From Atherinomorus stipes (Eukaryota > Chordata > Actinopteri > Atheriniformes > Atherinidae), in contig JALJCO010003931.1 of the NCBI GenBank assembly GCA_023101725.1, positions 124,001 to 188,000 on the forward strand: a stretch of DNA of 64,000 bases. Reading direction: 5' to 3'. Positions 1 to 12,165 of the stretch are shown here, one piece after another. The stretch's first letter is position 1, and every line of letters begins with the position of its first letter. The notes under the pieces are model-generated. The model was not told where the DNA came from. It did not search any database and saw only the letters and a list, made by a program, of their open reading frames with translations. Position numbers and translations under genes: made by a program.

Positions 1-195
1 GCTGAAACCACCGTAAAGGATGCAAAACCCTCCCTGGTAGTCAGAAACCTCAACAAAGCCCTCCACATTTCGGTAGTCATAGGAACACACCACTCGGTTA
101 GTGAGGGGGTCAATTTGGTCGATGCCTCCGGGTGTCACCTCTAAATTCACAGACTTCCGTGTGTCACTCCAGTGATGCTTGTAGCAGTTGTAACG
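1..195 (-). CDS. dnajc13: dnajc13 coding exon 5 (runs to the window edge)
   Basis: 65 codons from [20 protein letters not shown] to [11 protein letters not shown], after acceptor CTGTTCACAG. This is the second PH-like repeat region. The 3' border is not visible. Confidence 0.94.
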
Positions 196-3100
196 CTGTG
201 AACAGTATAGCAGGCATGTTAAACATTCAGTATGAACATTGCAGCAAAATTAAAAGCCCATACTCAAACTGAGAACTTTCCATTCCCCCTTTTTAATACC
301 AGTACTTACCCTGCCAGTTATCTTCCCCTCTGAAAACTCTGTTCTGAATCTCTGTTAATCAAAAAGCATAAGGAAACAATGACAAACATCTCTTATCAGC
401 AGAAGTTTCCTTCATAACTATACAGAGCATCCAAGACTGTGAAATTACAAATAACTCAATGAGGAAATACTCGTTCTTGTTATTGAGGAAAAACACGTAA
501 TTGAAGTGACCTTACTTCCGTGTGATAACATATCTGCTGAATGATATTTGTGTTCTACAACACAAATCAAAGGATGAATGATTTGATTGCTGCATTCCTA
601 ACACTGCAATGCACATTAAGATACATTTTTTAAAATCCACAGCAATCTCTGCAGCTATGAGACAACCAGAAAGCACAAATGAACCACGACAAATACCACA
701 GCTGAGATATTTTGAGCATCATGTGCATGATGTGTCTTTAGTCACAGTGAATGATGAGGGTGTCAGCACAGCTGTGAGTATTTCTCCTCACCAGGGCCTC
801 TGTGAGCAGCTCTGTTCGGTGCTCTGTTGAAAATTTGAGCGTCTCAGACTTCTTGCCGCTGCCTTTACGGAACGTGAGGCTGAATTCTGTTCCCTGACCT
901 TTTCCTACAGGACCGATACCACAGATGTCTCCATAAGGCCACTGAGAAAAGATAGAGCAGCAGCAAAGAAATTAACACAATGTTGACAAAAAATGCTTTA
1001 AAGTCACTTAAAGTCATCCATATTTACAATCTATGAACTGTAAATGCATCAACAGTTAACGTATCTTAAAATTATATTATACAGTAATGGCTGGTCATGC
1101 AATAATAAACATTTAAAATGTCCTTAAAACTCTGAAAATACATTGTAATAATTTAATTTTTAAATAATTATTCATTTCATATAGATAGTAAATGATTGCC
1201 CCAACAAAAAAGTGTATTTTTAAAAACATTTTATTGTTGTTATTTCATTAAAATAACCATGGTGTTATATGTTTGAATAATCAGGTCAATGGGGGCATTT
1301 GTATGCCTAATGAGTACTGATGATGCACAATGTAGTACCGAAAGCATATATACAGGGAGTGCAGAATTATTAGGCAAATGAGTATTTTGACCACATCATC
1401 CTCTTTATGCATGTCGTCTTACTCCAACCTGTATAGGCCGAAACCTACTGCCAATTAAGCATATCAGGTGATGTGTGGTCTAAAGACATCAACACCCTAT
1501 ATCAGGTGTATTAAGCAAACATAATTATTAGGCAACTTAACAATAAACAAATATATACTGTACCCATTTCAATTATTTATTTTCACCAGGGAAACCAATA
1601 TAACAGCTCAACATTCACAAATATACATTTCTGACATTCAAAAACAAAACAAAAACAAATCAGTGACCAATATAGCCACCTTTCTTTGCAAGGACACTCA
1701 AAAGCCTGCCATCCATGGACCCTGTCAGTGTTTTGATCTGTTCACGATCAACATTGCATGCAGCAGATACCACAGCCTACCAGACACTGTTCAGAGAGGT
1801 GTACTGTTTTCCCTCCTTGTAAATCTCACATTTGATGAGGGACCACATGTTCTCCATGGGGTTCAGATCAGGTGAACAAGGAGGCCATGTCATTAGTTTT
1901 TCTTCTTTTAGATCCTTTCTTGCCAGCCACACTGTGGAGTACTTGGATGCGTGTGATGGAGCAGTGTCCTGCATGAAAATCATGTTTTTCTTGAAGGGTG
2001 CGGACTTATTCCTGTACCACTGCTTAAAGAAGGTGTTTCTAGAAACTGGCAGCAGGACTGGGAGTTGAGCTTGACTCCATCCTCAACCCGAAAAGGCCCC
2101 ACAAGCTCATCTTTGATGATACCAGCCCATACCAGTACCCCACCTCCACCTTGCTGGCGTCTGAGTGGGACTGGAGCTCTCTGCCCTTTACCGATCCAGC
2201 CACAGGCCCATCCATCTGGCCCATCAAGACTCACTCTCATTTCATCAGTCCATAAAACCTTAGAAAAATCAGTCTTGAGATATTTCTTGGCACAGTCTTC
2301 ATGTTTCAGCTTGTGTGTCTTGTTCAGTGGTGGTCGTTTTTCAGCCTTTCTTACCTTGGCCATGTCTCTGAGTATTGCACCCCTTGTGCTTTTGGGCACT
2401 CCAGTGATGTTGTAGCTCTGAAATATGGCAAAACTGCTGGCAAGTGGCATCTTGGCAGCTGCACGCTTGACTTTTCTCAGTTCGTGGGCAGTTATTTTGC
2501 GCCTTGGTTTTTCCACACGTTTCTTGCGACCCTGTTGACTATTTTGAATGAAAGGCTTGATTGTTTGATGATCATGCTTCAGAAGCTTGGCAATTTTAAG
2601 AGTGCTGCATCCCTCTGCAAGATATCTCACTATTTTTTACTTTCTGAGCCTGACAAGTCCCTCTTCTGACCCATTTTGCCAAAGGAAAGGAAGTTGCCTA
2701 ATAATTGTTTGCCTAATACACCTGATATAGGGTGTTGATGTCATTAGACCACACCCGTTCTCATTACAGAGATGCACATCACCTGATATCCTTAATTGGT
2801 AGAAGGCTTTCGACCTATACAGCTTGGAGTAAGACAACATGCATAAAGAGGATGATGTGGTCAAAATACTCATTTGCCTAATAATTCTGCACTCCCTGTA
2901 TTTGAGGGTGGAGCAAAAAAGTTAGAAATACTGTTACTCCTTTTAGCAAACAACGCACTTCAAATGGATTTTCAGAAGTCACATGGGGCCAAGAACGCCC
3001 ATCTTGCCAGGACAGCTAACACACTGAAGCTAAAGTGAAGAAGAGGGTCTTGGATGACACACTGCATGCATACTGACCTGATTTGTTACTTCTAGCGTGG

Positions 3101-6100
3101 TAGGGTTGTAAGTGGTTATGCCATGTGTCCCCACTGAGAAGACTCGCTTGTATCTGTAACACAGAGATGGGATGAGTCAGAAACATGGCCTACCCATTAA
3201 CGGCTGTACTTGAAAGCAACACATGCAGCTGCAAAGGGAGCCACACAACACGAGCAGTATGTGTGGGAAACAGAAGATGTGTGAAAGCCATTTTAACATG
3301 TTCAATGCGGATACTGTTACCGTGACAACCTTCAATGTCGATATATTTTCTTGTGATATTTCTTTTGTGCTATATTTACAACATATATCTACTATAAATA
3401 AAACTCCATTCCAGCCCTGTGCAAAACAATGATGACTCAAGGACAAATGACATCACCAGGACTGTGACCACATTCAGGTCTAATATGACATTTCCAGGCA
3501 TTTTTGTAAGCCAGTGACTGAGATAAGGCATAAAGAGGGTGGTAACCTGAGTGTAAACACTTACCAGCCAAATATTTGACAATAGGTGGAAATGTGAAGC
3601 TTTAATTCTTGCTGTTGCTTTTCAATGCAGGAAATTCATACAAGACAATATGATACTTTCCCATTTACCTGTTCTAGCTCTGTCATTGAGATTATAAAAA
3701 AAAAAAAAAGTAATTCCTTTTAGCATAAATTATCAGTTCTCTGACGAGTAACTGACACTTGGGCAACAAACACTAATTCACTGAAACACTTATAAGTGGG
3801 ACTTACTGGCATAGTAGGAAGGAGATGTGAAATGTGTGTGCATGTGAGCGCACAGACATGTCCAAGTGAGCTTGGTTGTGGTTTTTGACTATTTCTGCAG
3901 GCATTTTTGTCCTATTCATAGTGATTTGTAAAGGTTTAAGGGTGACCAGTCAGTATAAGTTTTTGGATTGAAATAAAGTTTCAGTCAATGTTTTTACATT
4001 CAACAATGTCTATGATTGAATAGTTTATGCATAGACTATTCAATAGAGTGGTTAATTCATCTTAATCTGTTTAAGTGCATCTGGTATCATTTTTGTAGAA
4101 AATGATCTTTTAGCACTTAATAGCTCTGTTCGCGTGCTGAGCACGCTGACATGAACATGCTGACTTGGCTACTTTCCCTTTTGCACATCCTCATTAAGCC
4201 TGAATAACTGGAGGTCTGGTAAAGTTACCATTTAAAGAAAGCAGGGTAAAATGAAGTATAATTGAGAGCTTAGTTCTATGCAATGCAAGGTTGAGAATGA
4301 AATACATGACAAACCCAGACAGAGCAGACAGTGGCCTGGAGCAAGGCTAGAGTGGAAAATTAGGCTCATACCAATGTCATATCCTTTTTGGGTACTCTTA
4401 CTGCTAGAATGATAGAAAATAGAAGTTAACTGAGTGGTTGGTATGGGGAGATTACACTGCAGAAGCAGGATGTTTCGCAAACTATTAGAATCTAGTATAC
4501 TTGTGGCTACCAGCCTGTTCCATCTCTGCCAGACAAAGAGAGACACATAACAGGAAGTAGAGCTAATGTCATTATGCATGTATGACCCATTCAGTCTTTA
4601 AACACTACAGCATTAGACTAACATGCTTTACAGCCAGACAGCAGATTCACACGGCTACTAGACCGAGCACTCAACTTGTATCAACTCATCAGCTTTACCC
4701 ATTCCAAACTATTTATATCAAATGTTCCATTAAAAATGCATCACGAGGCAAACTCCAGCACACATGCTGCCCCTTTTTGCACTATTTCTCCACAATTTGG
4801 ATATCTTGGGGCACAAAGTGTACAGCCACAGTTCTAATAATCTCAGGGTGCTGCCTTTCAACATGTCTTGACCTTGGTGCCAAGAGGCTGGCTTAAACTG
4901 AGTGTCAGCACAAAGCTAGTTAATTATTCATTCACTGTAGGCTGACTTTGTTTAATTCTATTCTAGTTCACAAGCATTCCTCAAACATCCGTAACAAGTG
5001 AGTTTTTTAAGTTTGTGTCTCAAACATACAGTACTACGCTTCCTCAAATGTACTGCCCTCCCCAACCCCCCAAAAAAGGATACATTATGCAATGTCACAA
5101 GATTTATTTTCATCCAGTGTTGCATTCATTTTCCACCAAAATCTGGTATTGAATGATGGGAGAGTCGAACAACGGCACAAAGCCTTCTCTAGGACATGGG
5201 GTTCAGGTGTGGACTGTGGGTTCACAATTTGAACCCAATGAATCCTGGTATTGTCCTCCTGGAATATACCCGTGCCATCAGAAAAGAAAAAAAATCCATT
5301 GATGGAATAACCTGCTCATTCAGTATATTCAGGTAGTCAGCTGACCTCATTCTTTGGGAACATAATGCTTCTGAACCTAGACCTGACTCTAAACCTGACC
5401 AACGGCAGCTACCCCAGATTATAGACTGCCCCCACAGGCTTGTATACCAGGCATGATGGCTACATCACTTCATCTGCCTCTCTTCTTACCCCGGTGCTCC
5501 CATCACTCTAGAACAGAAATCTGGACTCATCAGACCACATGACCTTCTTCCATTGCTCCAGGGTCCAATCTTTATACTTCCATGCAAATTGAAGCCTCTT
5601 TCTCTGGTTAGTCTCGCAAATTAGTGGTTTTCCTGTGGTTGCACAGCTGTTTAGTCCCAATGCCTTGAGTTCCCTTCCTACTGTCCATGTAGACATGTTC
5701 TCACTTTCACTATTAAACATTGCCCTGAGTTCTATTGTTGTTTTTCTTTGATTTGATTTCACCAATTGTTTAAGTGATCGCTGATCACCATCATTGAGGA
5801 TTTTTCTACTGACCACATCCCTTCCTAAAGTTCTTTATTCAGTTTCAGTAGCTTGTAGTCGTTACTTCCTGCATTCTCCTTAGATGCCTTCTCTCCTTGA
5901 TGCATGCCAATGATTTAACCCTTCTAAACAGTCTACATCTTTTCTGTGATCACAGGATGTGCCTTTGACATAGTTGTTTGCGAAATGAGAAGCTACTCAT
6001 TGTTTCAGTTGAAGTTAAAACCACTTTCTGCCAGCTGAATGATAATCACCCATGCAGTTATTATCCAATAGGATGCTCATACATATTTCTTAAAGGGACT

Positions 6101-9100
6101 AGAGGCAGGAATAAAAAAAAACACTATACCAAAAATACCAAAAATAACATTTCCACCCACATTTCTCTCCGTTGCCTTGAACAGGCGGTGTGCTGCAAAA
6201 TGCACTGAAATTCAGTGTCCGAATTACCCACGCTGCCCTGCGGACGTGACGTCAAATGACGCTACATCCTCAGTTTTGATACAGGAAGAAGACGGTTGGG
6301 GTAAATTCAAACACTGTAAGTGATAGTTATGGATTCTTCTGCCATCAGCAAACGATCTAGATCAACTGAAAGACCACTAAAAAGTGTAACTACGAAGAAA
6401 AAGCGTAGAAAACAACATTATAGCTTCAGTTTTTGCACGCTCCCGTGACGGCTTGGCTCGTGGCTGCAGTTACCTGAAGCGCCAGTCGCAGCAGTAGCGA
6501 GTCGTTTCTTAATCTTGCCTCAAGTCCCTTTTAGTTAAATCCAGGCAGTGACTTTTTTTGGCCAAGCATATCCAGTGGCTTAACTTAAAGTAATCATAAG
6601 AGGCAGTTTGTTTTCTGACTTAACATAGGAGTTAATACAGCATAAAATGACCAAAATGAGAATAAATAAACCAAGCACCTCTCCAGACAGCTCAATTTCA
6701 CTGGAGTTTGCTCTACAAAGATAAAATATTGCCAACTAAAATAGTATATTTGTATTTAAATGTGAGAAGCTGCAATGATTTTGCACAGAGAGATTATAAA
6801 TCATGTTTACACTGACACTGACCACAATTTCCCAACTCAAACTACTGTGTATTTGAGAATATTTTAGAACATATAAATCTTCATATGGTCCTACTGCAAA
6901 GCAGATTTTTAAAGCTCTACTCTCCTAAGATTTCATAACGTATTACATTAAGCAACTTCCTGTATCCTGTGCTAGACTCTCCACAACTAATGCCTTTCCT
7001 CTTTAAGCAAGAAATTTCTTAAAGAAGCTGCCCAGCTGCAGACTTATTTGACAACATGAATCCAACACAGCATTATGTTGGACAACAAACACCTCCAATA
7101 CAAGACTTAACACAAACAGTAGATTACAGAGAAGCAAAGATCTGTGGGGAATGGAGTATAAGCACTGTACAAACCCACCAAGCAAGAAAGAGAAATGAAT
7201 GAAAAGACTGAATGCCTGCAATCCTTTTAGAAAAAAATACAAACTAAGGATACAATACATTATTTATAAACTGCTATGTAATATCATGTTTGAGCTTGTT
7301 TTGGTAACACCAATTTCTAAAGCCATGCAAAAGAAAAAAAGAAAAGCCGTCAAAGTTGTGGCATAATAATGCACAAAAAGGTGCGGCGATAAACCCCTCA
7401 ATGTAAGAGAAAACTCAGTTTATTTGTGCAAAAATCCAGGGAAATGCCTGTCATTAGGAGGACACACACAGACAAACCTAATTTTCTCTACAACTACAGT
7501 CACAAGACTTAATTCAAACATGATCATGAGCACAGTGAGGTGGAGCATTTGAGGTCTACTGTAACTGTTTCTGAGGTGCGTCTGGGGCTTGATCTGACTG
7601 CAGTAAAGTCCCACACAGCAGTAATTCACACATATCACCAAAGCAACACCTCAAAATGTAAAAAGAAAAACCTTACAGAAAAATAAGCACAAATAGGAGG
7701 ATAAACATCATTGCCACCTTTTAAATTTACAATCAACACCCTCCTAAACAGATGACCAACGCAACTACTACGTCTCGAACAGTTGATCATTTCCGACACA
7801 AATGAAGAGAAGTATCTGAGCAAGCTTTAAAACTAGCAGCTAAAGCCTGACTTGTAGGGGTTAGGGTGGTAAAAACTGAAAAAAAGTGAAAAATCAAATC
7901 CTTTTTAGCAGAACAAAGCTCCACTAAATTATGTTTGACTCATTTATACAAGTCTACTTAATGCAAACTCTGGCTGTCAGCATTCATATGCCTCTGTTTG
8001 CGACTGTAGAGAAAAAAAAAAAAAAGAAAAGGAAATTGGCAAAAAAATAAGTTTCATTTGTCTTTCTCTCTGCTCACTTGCCTTCTCATGCCTACCAACT
8101 CATGCACACGTTTCTGACTCATTCAACTCTGTCTCTCTCTGAAGACTGAGTAAAAATGACTAATTAAAATATTAAGAATCCTGTCAAAACGCCTGTTGAC
8201 TGAGGCTGAGTAGGGACTGACCCACATTAGACTCCTGAGGAAGGTCATGACATGTGCCCACTAATTCAGATAAACCACCGCCGGGCCTTTAAACTGCATC
8301 ACTGTGCTGCTCTGACACACGTCATGCATCAACACTTGTCTCTACCGGGCATGTCAGGAGGCATTAGGAGGATGAAACCGTGATGATGGCTAATGCTCTG
8401 CAGCCCTGCTTAAGTTACCCAACTCGATGGGAGGCCTTAATGGGGCACAGACATTAGAAAGCAGGTATTGGTAATATGACCCCACAAGCTCTGCTCAGAC
8501 TGGAGCAAGTCCATTCTATTAGCTTCAAGTGACCTCAAGTATCCTCATAAGGTAGTTCTAAATTGTGATATGTTTTAACTGATGATAGAATTCATATTGC
8601 TGATAATGTATTCAACCTTTGATCAGTGATCAAATTTGATAGATGTACTCAATGTTTATATATAGTGTGTTAGCTATGATGTTTTTTCATGCAAAATAAA
8701 CTGATTGTCTTTTAGCAACTGCTCATGTTGCCATCTTCATACCCTTTTTACTCTAACCATAGTTAAAGCAAAAGGAATGATATCTATGCCCTTGGGATAC
8801 AGTGGATCTCTTTGATTCATTCTCTAGAAAACAAATGAATGTCAAAGCATGAATGTCACCATATGTAAGACAAGTTCTGTCCTGTATTCACTGATGGTAT
8901 CTGTTAATTTTAGCGGCATTTTATTAGACAGAGCAGCTTTTAAAAAAAACAAAAAAAACTCATTGATTATATTACTGCTGACAGTGGTCTGCAGACCCCT
9001 TATCCTTGTCTGTGATAAGGAAGTTAACACAATGGAAGCCCCGAGTCAGGGTTTCAGGACTTTCCTAAATCTCCTTAAGCAGATTATTTTGAACAGCATT

Positions 9101-9307
9101 TTGGTTAATGTTGTGTTCTAAACTAATACAGAGAAGATGTAAAAAATAAAACAAAATCCATGAAAGCTCATGTTTCAATGTAAAAAAAAAAAAAAAGAAA
9201 AAGAAAGAAAGAAAAAAAAAAGATAAGTTGTGGCCTTACTTTCCCCTCCAGGAGTGTTTGGTGGTGTAGAAACAGGCCAGGTCTTTGTTGTCTTTGACGA
9301 CATTCAT
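1..9307 (-). CDS. dnajc13: dnajc13 (RME-8), 5' part of the gene, start codon plus first five coding exons
   Basis: DNAJC13/RME-8 is a large J-domain co-chaperone on early endosomes. It binds PI3P and, with HSC70, WASH and SNX1, controls clathrin dynamics and retromer sorting. Coding exons on the minus strand: 9307-9240, 3153-3078, 941-792, 351-310 and 195 to the left edge. All have GT-AG borders and compatible phases. They give 177 residues from [20 protein letters not shown], matching the vertebrate N-terminus as I recall it. The reported PI3P-binding residues K17, W20, Y24 and R26 are all present. The repeated PH-like region follows ([28 protein letters not shown]). The J domain and most of the roughly 2,200-residue protein lie beyond the left edge. 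The start ATG has A at -3. The only breaks are normal introns; the 6.1-kb second one carries transposon debris. Identification is firm; whether the fifth exon ends exactly at base 1 is unknown. Confidence 0.96.
310..351 (-). CDS. dnajc13: dnajc13 coding exon 4 (42-base microexon)
   Basis: A 14-codon exon, [14 protein letters not shown], between acceptor TTAACAG and donor GTAAGT. It fills exactly the gap between LLTEAL and RYNCYKHHW seen in the vertebrate protein and keeps the frame on both sides. It is far too short to be found by ORF length. Confidence 0.93.
792..941 (-). CDS. dnajc13: dnajc13 coding exon 3
   Basis: Exactly 50 codons, starting [20 protein letters not shown] and ending [10 protein letters not shown]. 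Acceptor TTTTCTCAG, donor GTGAGG, phase 0 at the 3' side. Confidence 0.95.
1353..2898 (-). mobile_element. Tc1/mariner-superfamily DNA transposon, nearly full length, transposase broken
   Basis: The element starts CAGGGAGTGCAGAATTATTA at 1353 and ends in its inverted copy at 2898. It is flanked by TA on both sides (1351-1352, 2899-2900), the usual Tc1/mariner target duplication. About the outer 60 bases of the two ends are identical in inverted orientation. Weaker similarity runs to roughly 200 bases, and the ATTATTAGGCAA core recurs inside each end (about 1524 and 2693), an IR/DR layout like that of Sleeping Beauty-type elements. The 1546-bp element keeps most of a minus-strand transposase, listed separately. 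Near-identity of the ends suggests a fairly recent insertion. Confidence 0.93.
1660..2674 (-). pseudogene. Decayed Tc1/mariner transposase (DDE) inside the 1353-2898 element
   Basis: The likely start ATG is at 2674-2672. An N-terminal helix-turn-helix region reads [19 protein letters not shown]. The DDE domain shows [11 protein letters not shown] (first D), FMQDTAPSH (second D) and [11 protein letters not shown] (E). I count 37 residues between the second D and the E, unlike the 34 of classical Tc1. Three lesions are visible: a frameshift in an A-run near 2633, a frameshift near 2020-2035, and a TAG stop near 1777 before a readable C-terminal tail ending at 1660. The copy cannot make a full transposase. 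Confidence 0.88.
3078..3153 (-). CDS. dnajc13: dnajc13 coding exon 2
   Basis: 76 bases, one plus 25 codons, reading [20 protein letters not shown] then EVTNQ. Acceptor TGTTACAG and donor GTCAGT. It encodes the first strands of the N-terminal PH-like fold. Confidence 0.95.
5100..5970 (-). mobile_element. Degenerate Tc1 transposon fragment
   Basis: The minus strand at 5816-5508 reads a Tc1 transposase N-terminal half. A DNA-binding part ([20 protein letters not shown]) is followed by [20 protein letters not shown] and [19 protein letters not shown], the first catalytic aspartate block. The frame stops there. Decayed Tc1 sequence continues towards about 5100 and upstream to about 5970. No terminal repeats are recognisable, so the ends are approximate. 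The fragment is far more diverged than the 1353-2898 copy and belongs to a different Tc1 lineage. Confidence 0.8.
6091..6533. mobile_element. Short inverted-repeat (MITE-like) element, 443 bp
   Basis: The left end TAAAGGGACTAGAGGCAGG is mirrored at the right by CTTGCCTCAAGTCCCTTTTA, about 17 matching bases with one or two mismatches. The interior is much richer in CpG than the surrounding intron. It carries a perfect CRE palindrome TGACGTCA at 6247-6254 and a 39-codon basic reading frame at 6329-6448. It looks like a mobile element inserted in the dnajc13 intron. I cannot assign it to a superfamily; a TTA or TTAA-type target duplication is possible but not clean. Confidence 0.65.
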
Positions 9308-9320
9308 CTTTTCACAGGAC
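9240..9320 (-). CDS. dnajc13: dnajc13 exon with the start codon
   Basis: Acceptor TTTGTTGCAG precedes base 9320. There are 13 bases of 5' UTR, then ATG at 9307-9305 and 22 codons plus two bases. The donor GTAAGG starts at 9239. The split lysine codon (AA|A) completes in the next exon to give WRGKYKR, which contains Y24 and R26 of the PI3P-binding motif. Confidence 0.95.
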
Positions 9321-11938
9321 CTGCAACAAACAGGGAAAGCTATAAAAACTAGGATCAAATATAAAAGAGGAAGCTTCATTTTCAACACAGATTAGTTATC
9401 TCTCAATTAAAGTCTTGAGGGTGGGTGTTATATTTGCTAAACTGCAAAAGTCACTAAAAAATTGCAGCCATGCCCATTTTTAAGCCAAGTTTATATACCA
9501 CGGACATTGCAACATACTGTGACACACACTTCACACGGTCATTCTACATTTTTCAGCCCAGAGGGAGAGTCTCCCATCAAATGCAGTACAGAACCAAGTA
9601 ATCAAACATTATCCAACTTAAGAGGAGTCTATGACTAGCTGATTCCACAGTTACAAGCCATAACACCAATTCAGATGCAAGCACATGACTTGCAATGCTT
9701 TACTTGTGCCTATTTTTATGCCATCACTCTCCTTCATGGCTGCATTTTTGCAGGATCACTGTGAAAAGAGGCACCCCAAAGGACTATTGGTATATAACTC
9801 CGTTAGCACAATCAAATGCAAAACAATTCAACAGTGGTTTAGTTGAGTGTATGTTAATTAAGCAAGTGATTATTATTGATCACTGGCTTCTTCTTGGAGA
9901 TAAGAAGAGGTTATATAGTCCACGTGTTAGTCCAGGTGAGTCATAAAAACCAACAATTATACTGCATGTCTTGCAGCTGAATGGTCACATGTTCACTTAA
10001 GAGAAGAACTGTTTAAAAAATTTAAATATTAAGGCTTCAAAGACAAACCAGTCACCAGGACATGGCAGAGGAAAAAAGAGGGAATAACAGCCTCTCCTAT
10101 CCTCAGTGCTGTAATTTGCTAGCGGCTGCACTGTAACAAGGGGAACCTGTGTCAGCACTCTGCCAGGATCCTGGAAAAATCCAACTTCAGTTTTCCTTCC
10201 TCTACATTTCAGTGTGCAAATGGTTCCCTGAGCAGCAAAATAAGGCCAGATATTCAATTTGTTCTTTCACCAAAGAGACAAGTATCTGGAATTCACAGTA
10301 GTCAAGGCACAGCATGAGGGTAATTTTCAAAACCTTAAAGTAAAGTTTGACAGCACTTCACTTTATAATATGTTGGAGAAACAAAGTCCTTTTTTTTCTA
10401 AACCTAGATTAATGGAGCTGCATTACTAATGTGATCCAGCAGCATGCACAATAGGACATACCGGCATCAAGCACAGCATAGTTTGCTCTTTGCAGCACAA
10501 GAGGGATGTGCACGCTTTTATTATATTACAGCAATGAGTTTGCTGTGATGAGTGTAAAAGCAGATGCCAGGACTGGGTCATGTGATTGCCCCTCCCAGTT
10601 CTTCTGGCCTAATGCAAATCAACAGCAAATCATTCATGGAGGCCATCTTTGCTGGATTTTACCAAAAATAAATATAAAAAAACAAAGGATAGCAAAGTTA
10701 ACATTATGGAGATGGAAAGCAGCCCAAAGCAGAGCATACATCATACGTGAAGCAAACTGCTAAAATTGCTTTTAAATCAACTCACTTTTTCCCCCCATCA
10801 ATCAAAACAGTTACAAATCTTTGATAGAAACCAATCTCATCTGTTAAAACAGACTTATTGTGCCTGCCGCTTTACCACCATCTAATGCTGCCACAGGTTG
10901 GAAACTTGAACAACTTGGAAAAGTAACCATTTTCAAACTACAGATTAAGATTCTCAACAGATTTATATACATAGTAACAGAACAAAAAGCAAAAAAGCGA
11001 AAGAATAAAATCCCCCATTTGCTTTAGAGAATTGGAAAACTACCTTTGCATCTTTGTGAGTTCAAGGGTCAAGCTATCATGTGCTATTACATCAGTAGGC
11101 TCAATTCATTTTAATAAGGCTCGTTTAAATTCTCTTTTTTGCTGGCACCTCTACCGCTTATTAAAATTACCATATGAATGCATTGGCCAATAGAGAGAGA
11201 GAAAAAAAATAAAATAAAATTTAAAAAAAAAATGCTTGGATGAGTGCATCTGGAGCCTTACAAACCAATCGCAAATTATACTACATGGATATTTGCCTCT
11301 TTGAAGCTTATTTCTGACCCAAAGACAAGTTGCAAAAACCCCAGTCTTTGTCAATTAAATGAAGCAATCACTCTACCAATACAGGAACTTACTATTTCAC
11401 TCTAAAGCATAGAAAGGATTTCTTGAACCACCTGCTTGCAAAATTAAATTGACGCAATTTTTTAAAAAGTCAGCATAAAAAGAGTGAATTAGCACGAGGA
11501 GCGTTTAAATAACTTGTGGCACCTCTTAAGCCCATTCAAGGATGCGCGCTGGCTCCCGATCTGTCAAGTAAATCCATGACAAACGGCATTAACGTTACCT
11601 GGCTCTCAAGAAGCTAGCCCAACTCTGTTCCATTGCAGCAGGCCTTCAACGGTTACCTGTCTAGCTAAAAACAAACACAACAACTCTCTTTTGTGATGTC
11701 GACACCAGTGTCCCATCTGACGAGAACAACAACTGTACCCCAAATACTTTTATCAGCGTTTGTTTACCAAATGCAGAAAGGGGCTGTGGCAGGCCAATAT
11801 TGAGCTAGCTACAAGTTAGCGGCTAACTAGCAGATCAATAAGATCTTATGGGAGAGCTAGCCGGTTGCTTTAGCAGCGGAGTTCAATCAAGCAAACACGG
11901 AGAAGAAAAAAGTGGCACGTGCAAACGGATGCATTTAC
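9321..11938 (-). other. Probable 5' UTR intron of dnajc13
   Basis: The start-codon exon opens with a spliced acceptor at 9321-9322, so at least one upstream non-coding exon must exist. This stretch is AT-rich with no coding signal. Other donor-like AGGTAA sites on the minus strand near 11596 and 11656 are alternatives to the one at 11938. Confidence 0.55.
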
Positions 11939-12165
11939 CTGTCAAATCGCTAATGGGTGTTAATTGTAGCCGTCCCTCGGCCCCCCACCCTCCTCTCAGT
12001 GTGGCCAGTGCTTCTCGGTTTTCCTACTCAGATGCCGAAGATACTCAATTGCGCTGTATCCCCCCCCTCAACAAGACTCAGGACGCTGCCATATTCCTGA
12101 TACCGAAAGAGTTCCACTGCGCAAGCGTGAGGCCTGCCTGTCATGCGGCTGTCAGCTGATTGGTT
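11850..12165 (-). promoter_or_regulatory. dnajc13 promoter and probable non-coding exon 1
   Basis: CpG-rich island in AT-rich surroundings, at the expected place for the 5' end of dnajc13. On the minus strand there is an inverted CCAAT box (12159-12163), an NRF1-like TGCGCAAGCGTG (12118-12129), and AATATGGCAGCG, a YY1-like sequence often found at starts (around 12085-12097). A donor ACAG|GTAAAT lies at 11939/11938. A reasonable model is a start near 12.1 kb and a first exon ending at 11939. No transcript evidence is available, so borders are estimates. Confidence 0.6.

Larger units (their letters stand above)
942..3077 (-). other. dnajc13 intron 2 (holding a Tc1/mariner insertion)
   Basis: Intron between coding exons 2 and 3. 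About 72% of it is the single transposon at 1353-2898, listed separately. The remaining roughly 590 bases are AT-rich and show nothing else I can name. Confidence 0.85.
3154..9239 (-). other. dnajc13 intron 1 of the coding region, 6.1 kb
   Basis: This intron separates the start-codon exon from coding exon 2. It holds a Tc1 fragment (5100-5970) and an inverted-repeat element (6091-6533), listed separately, plus short A-runs (3698-3710, 8009-8024, 9182-9222). The rest is AT-rich DNA in which I see no gene. Confidence 0.8.

Noticed and set aside
11848..12159. 103-codon open frame near the dnajc13 promoter
   Set aside because: CpG-rich promoter sequence, no similarity, and on the strand opposite to dnajc13.
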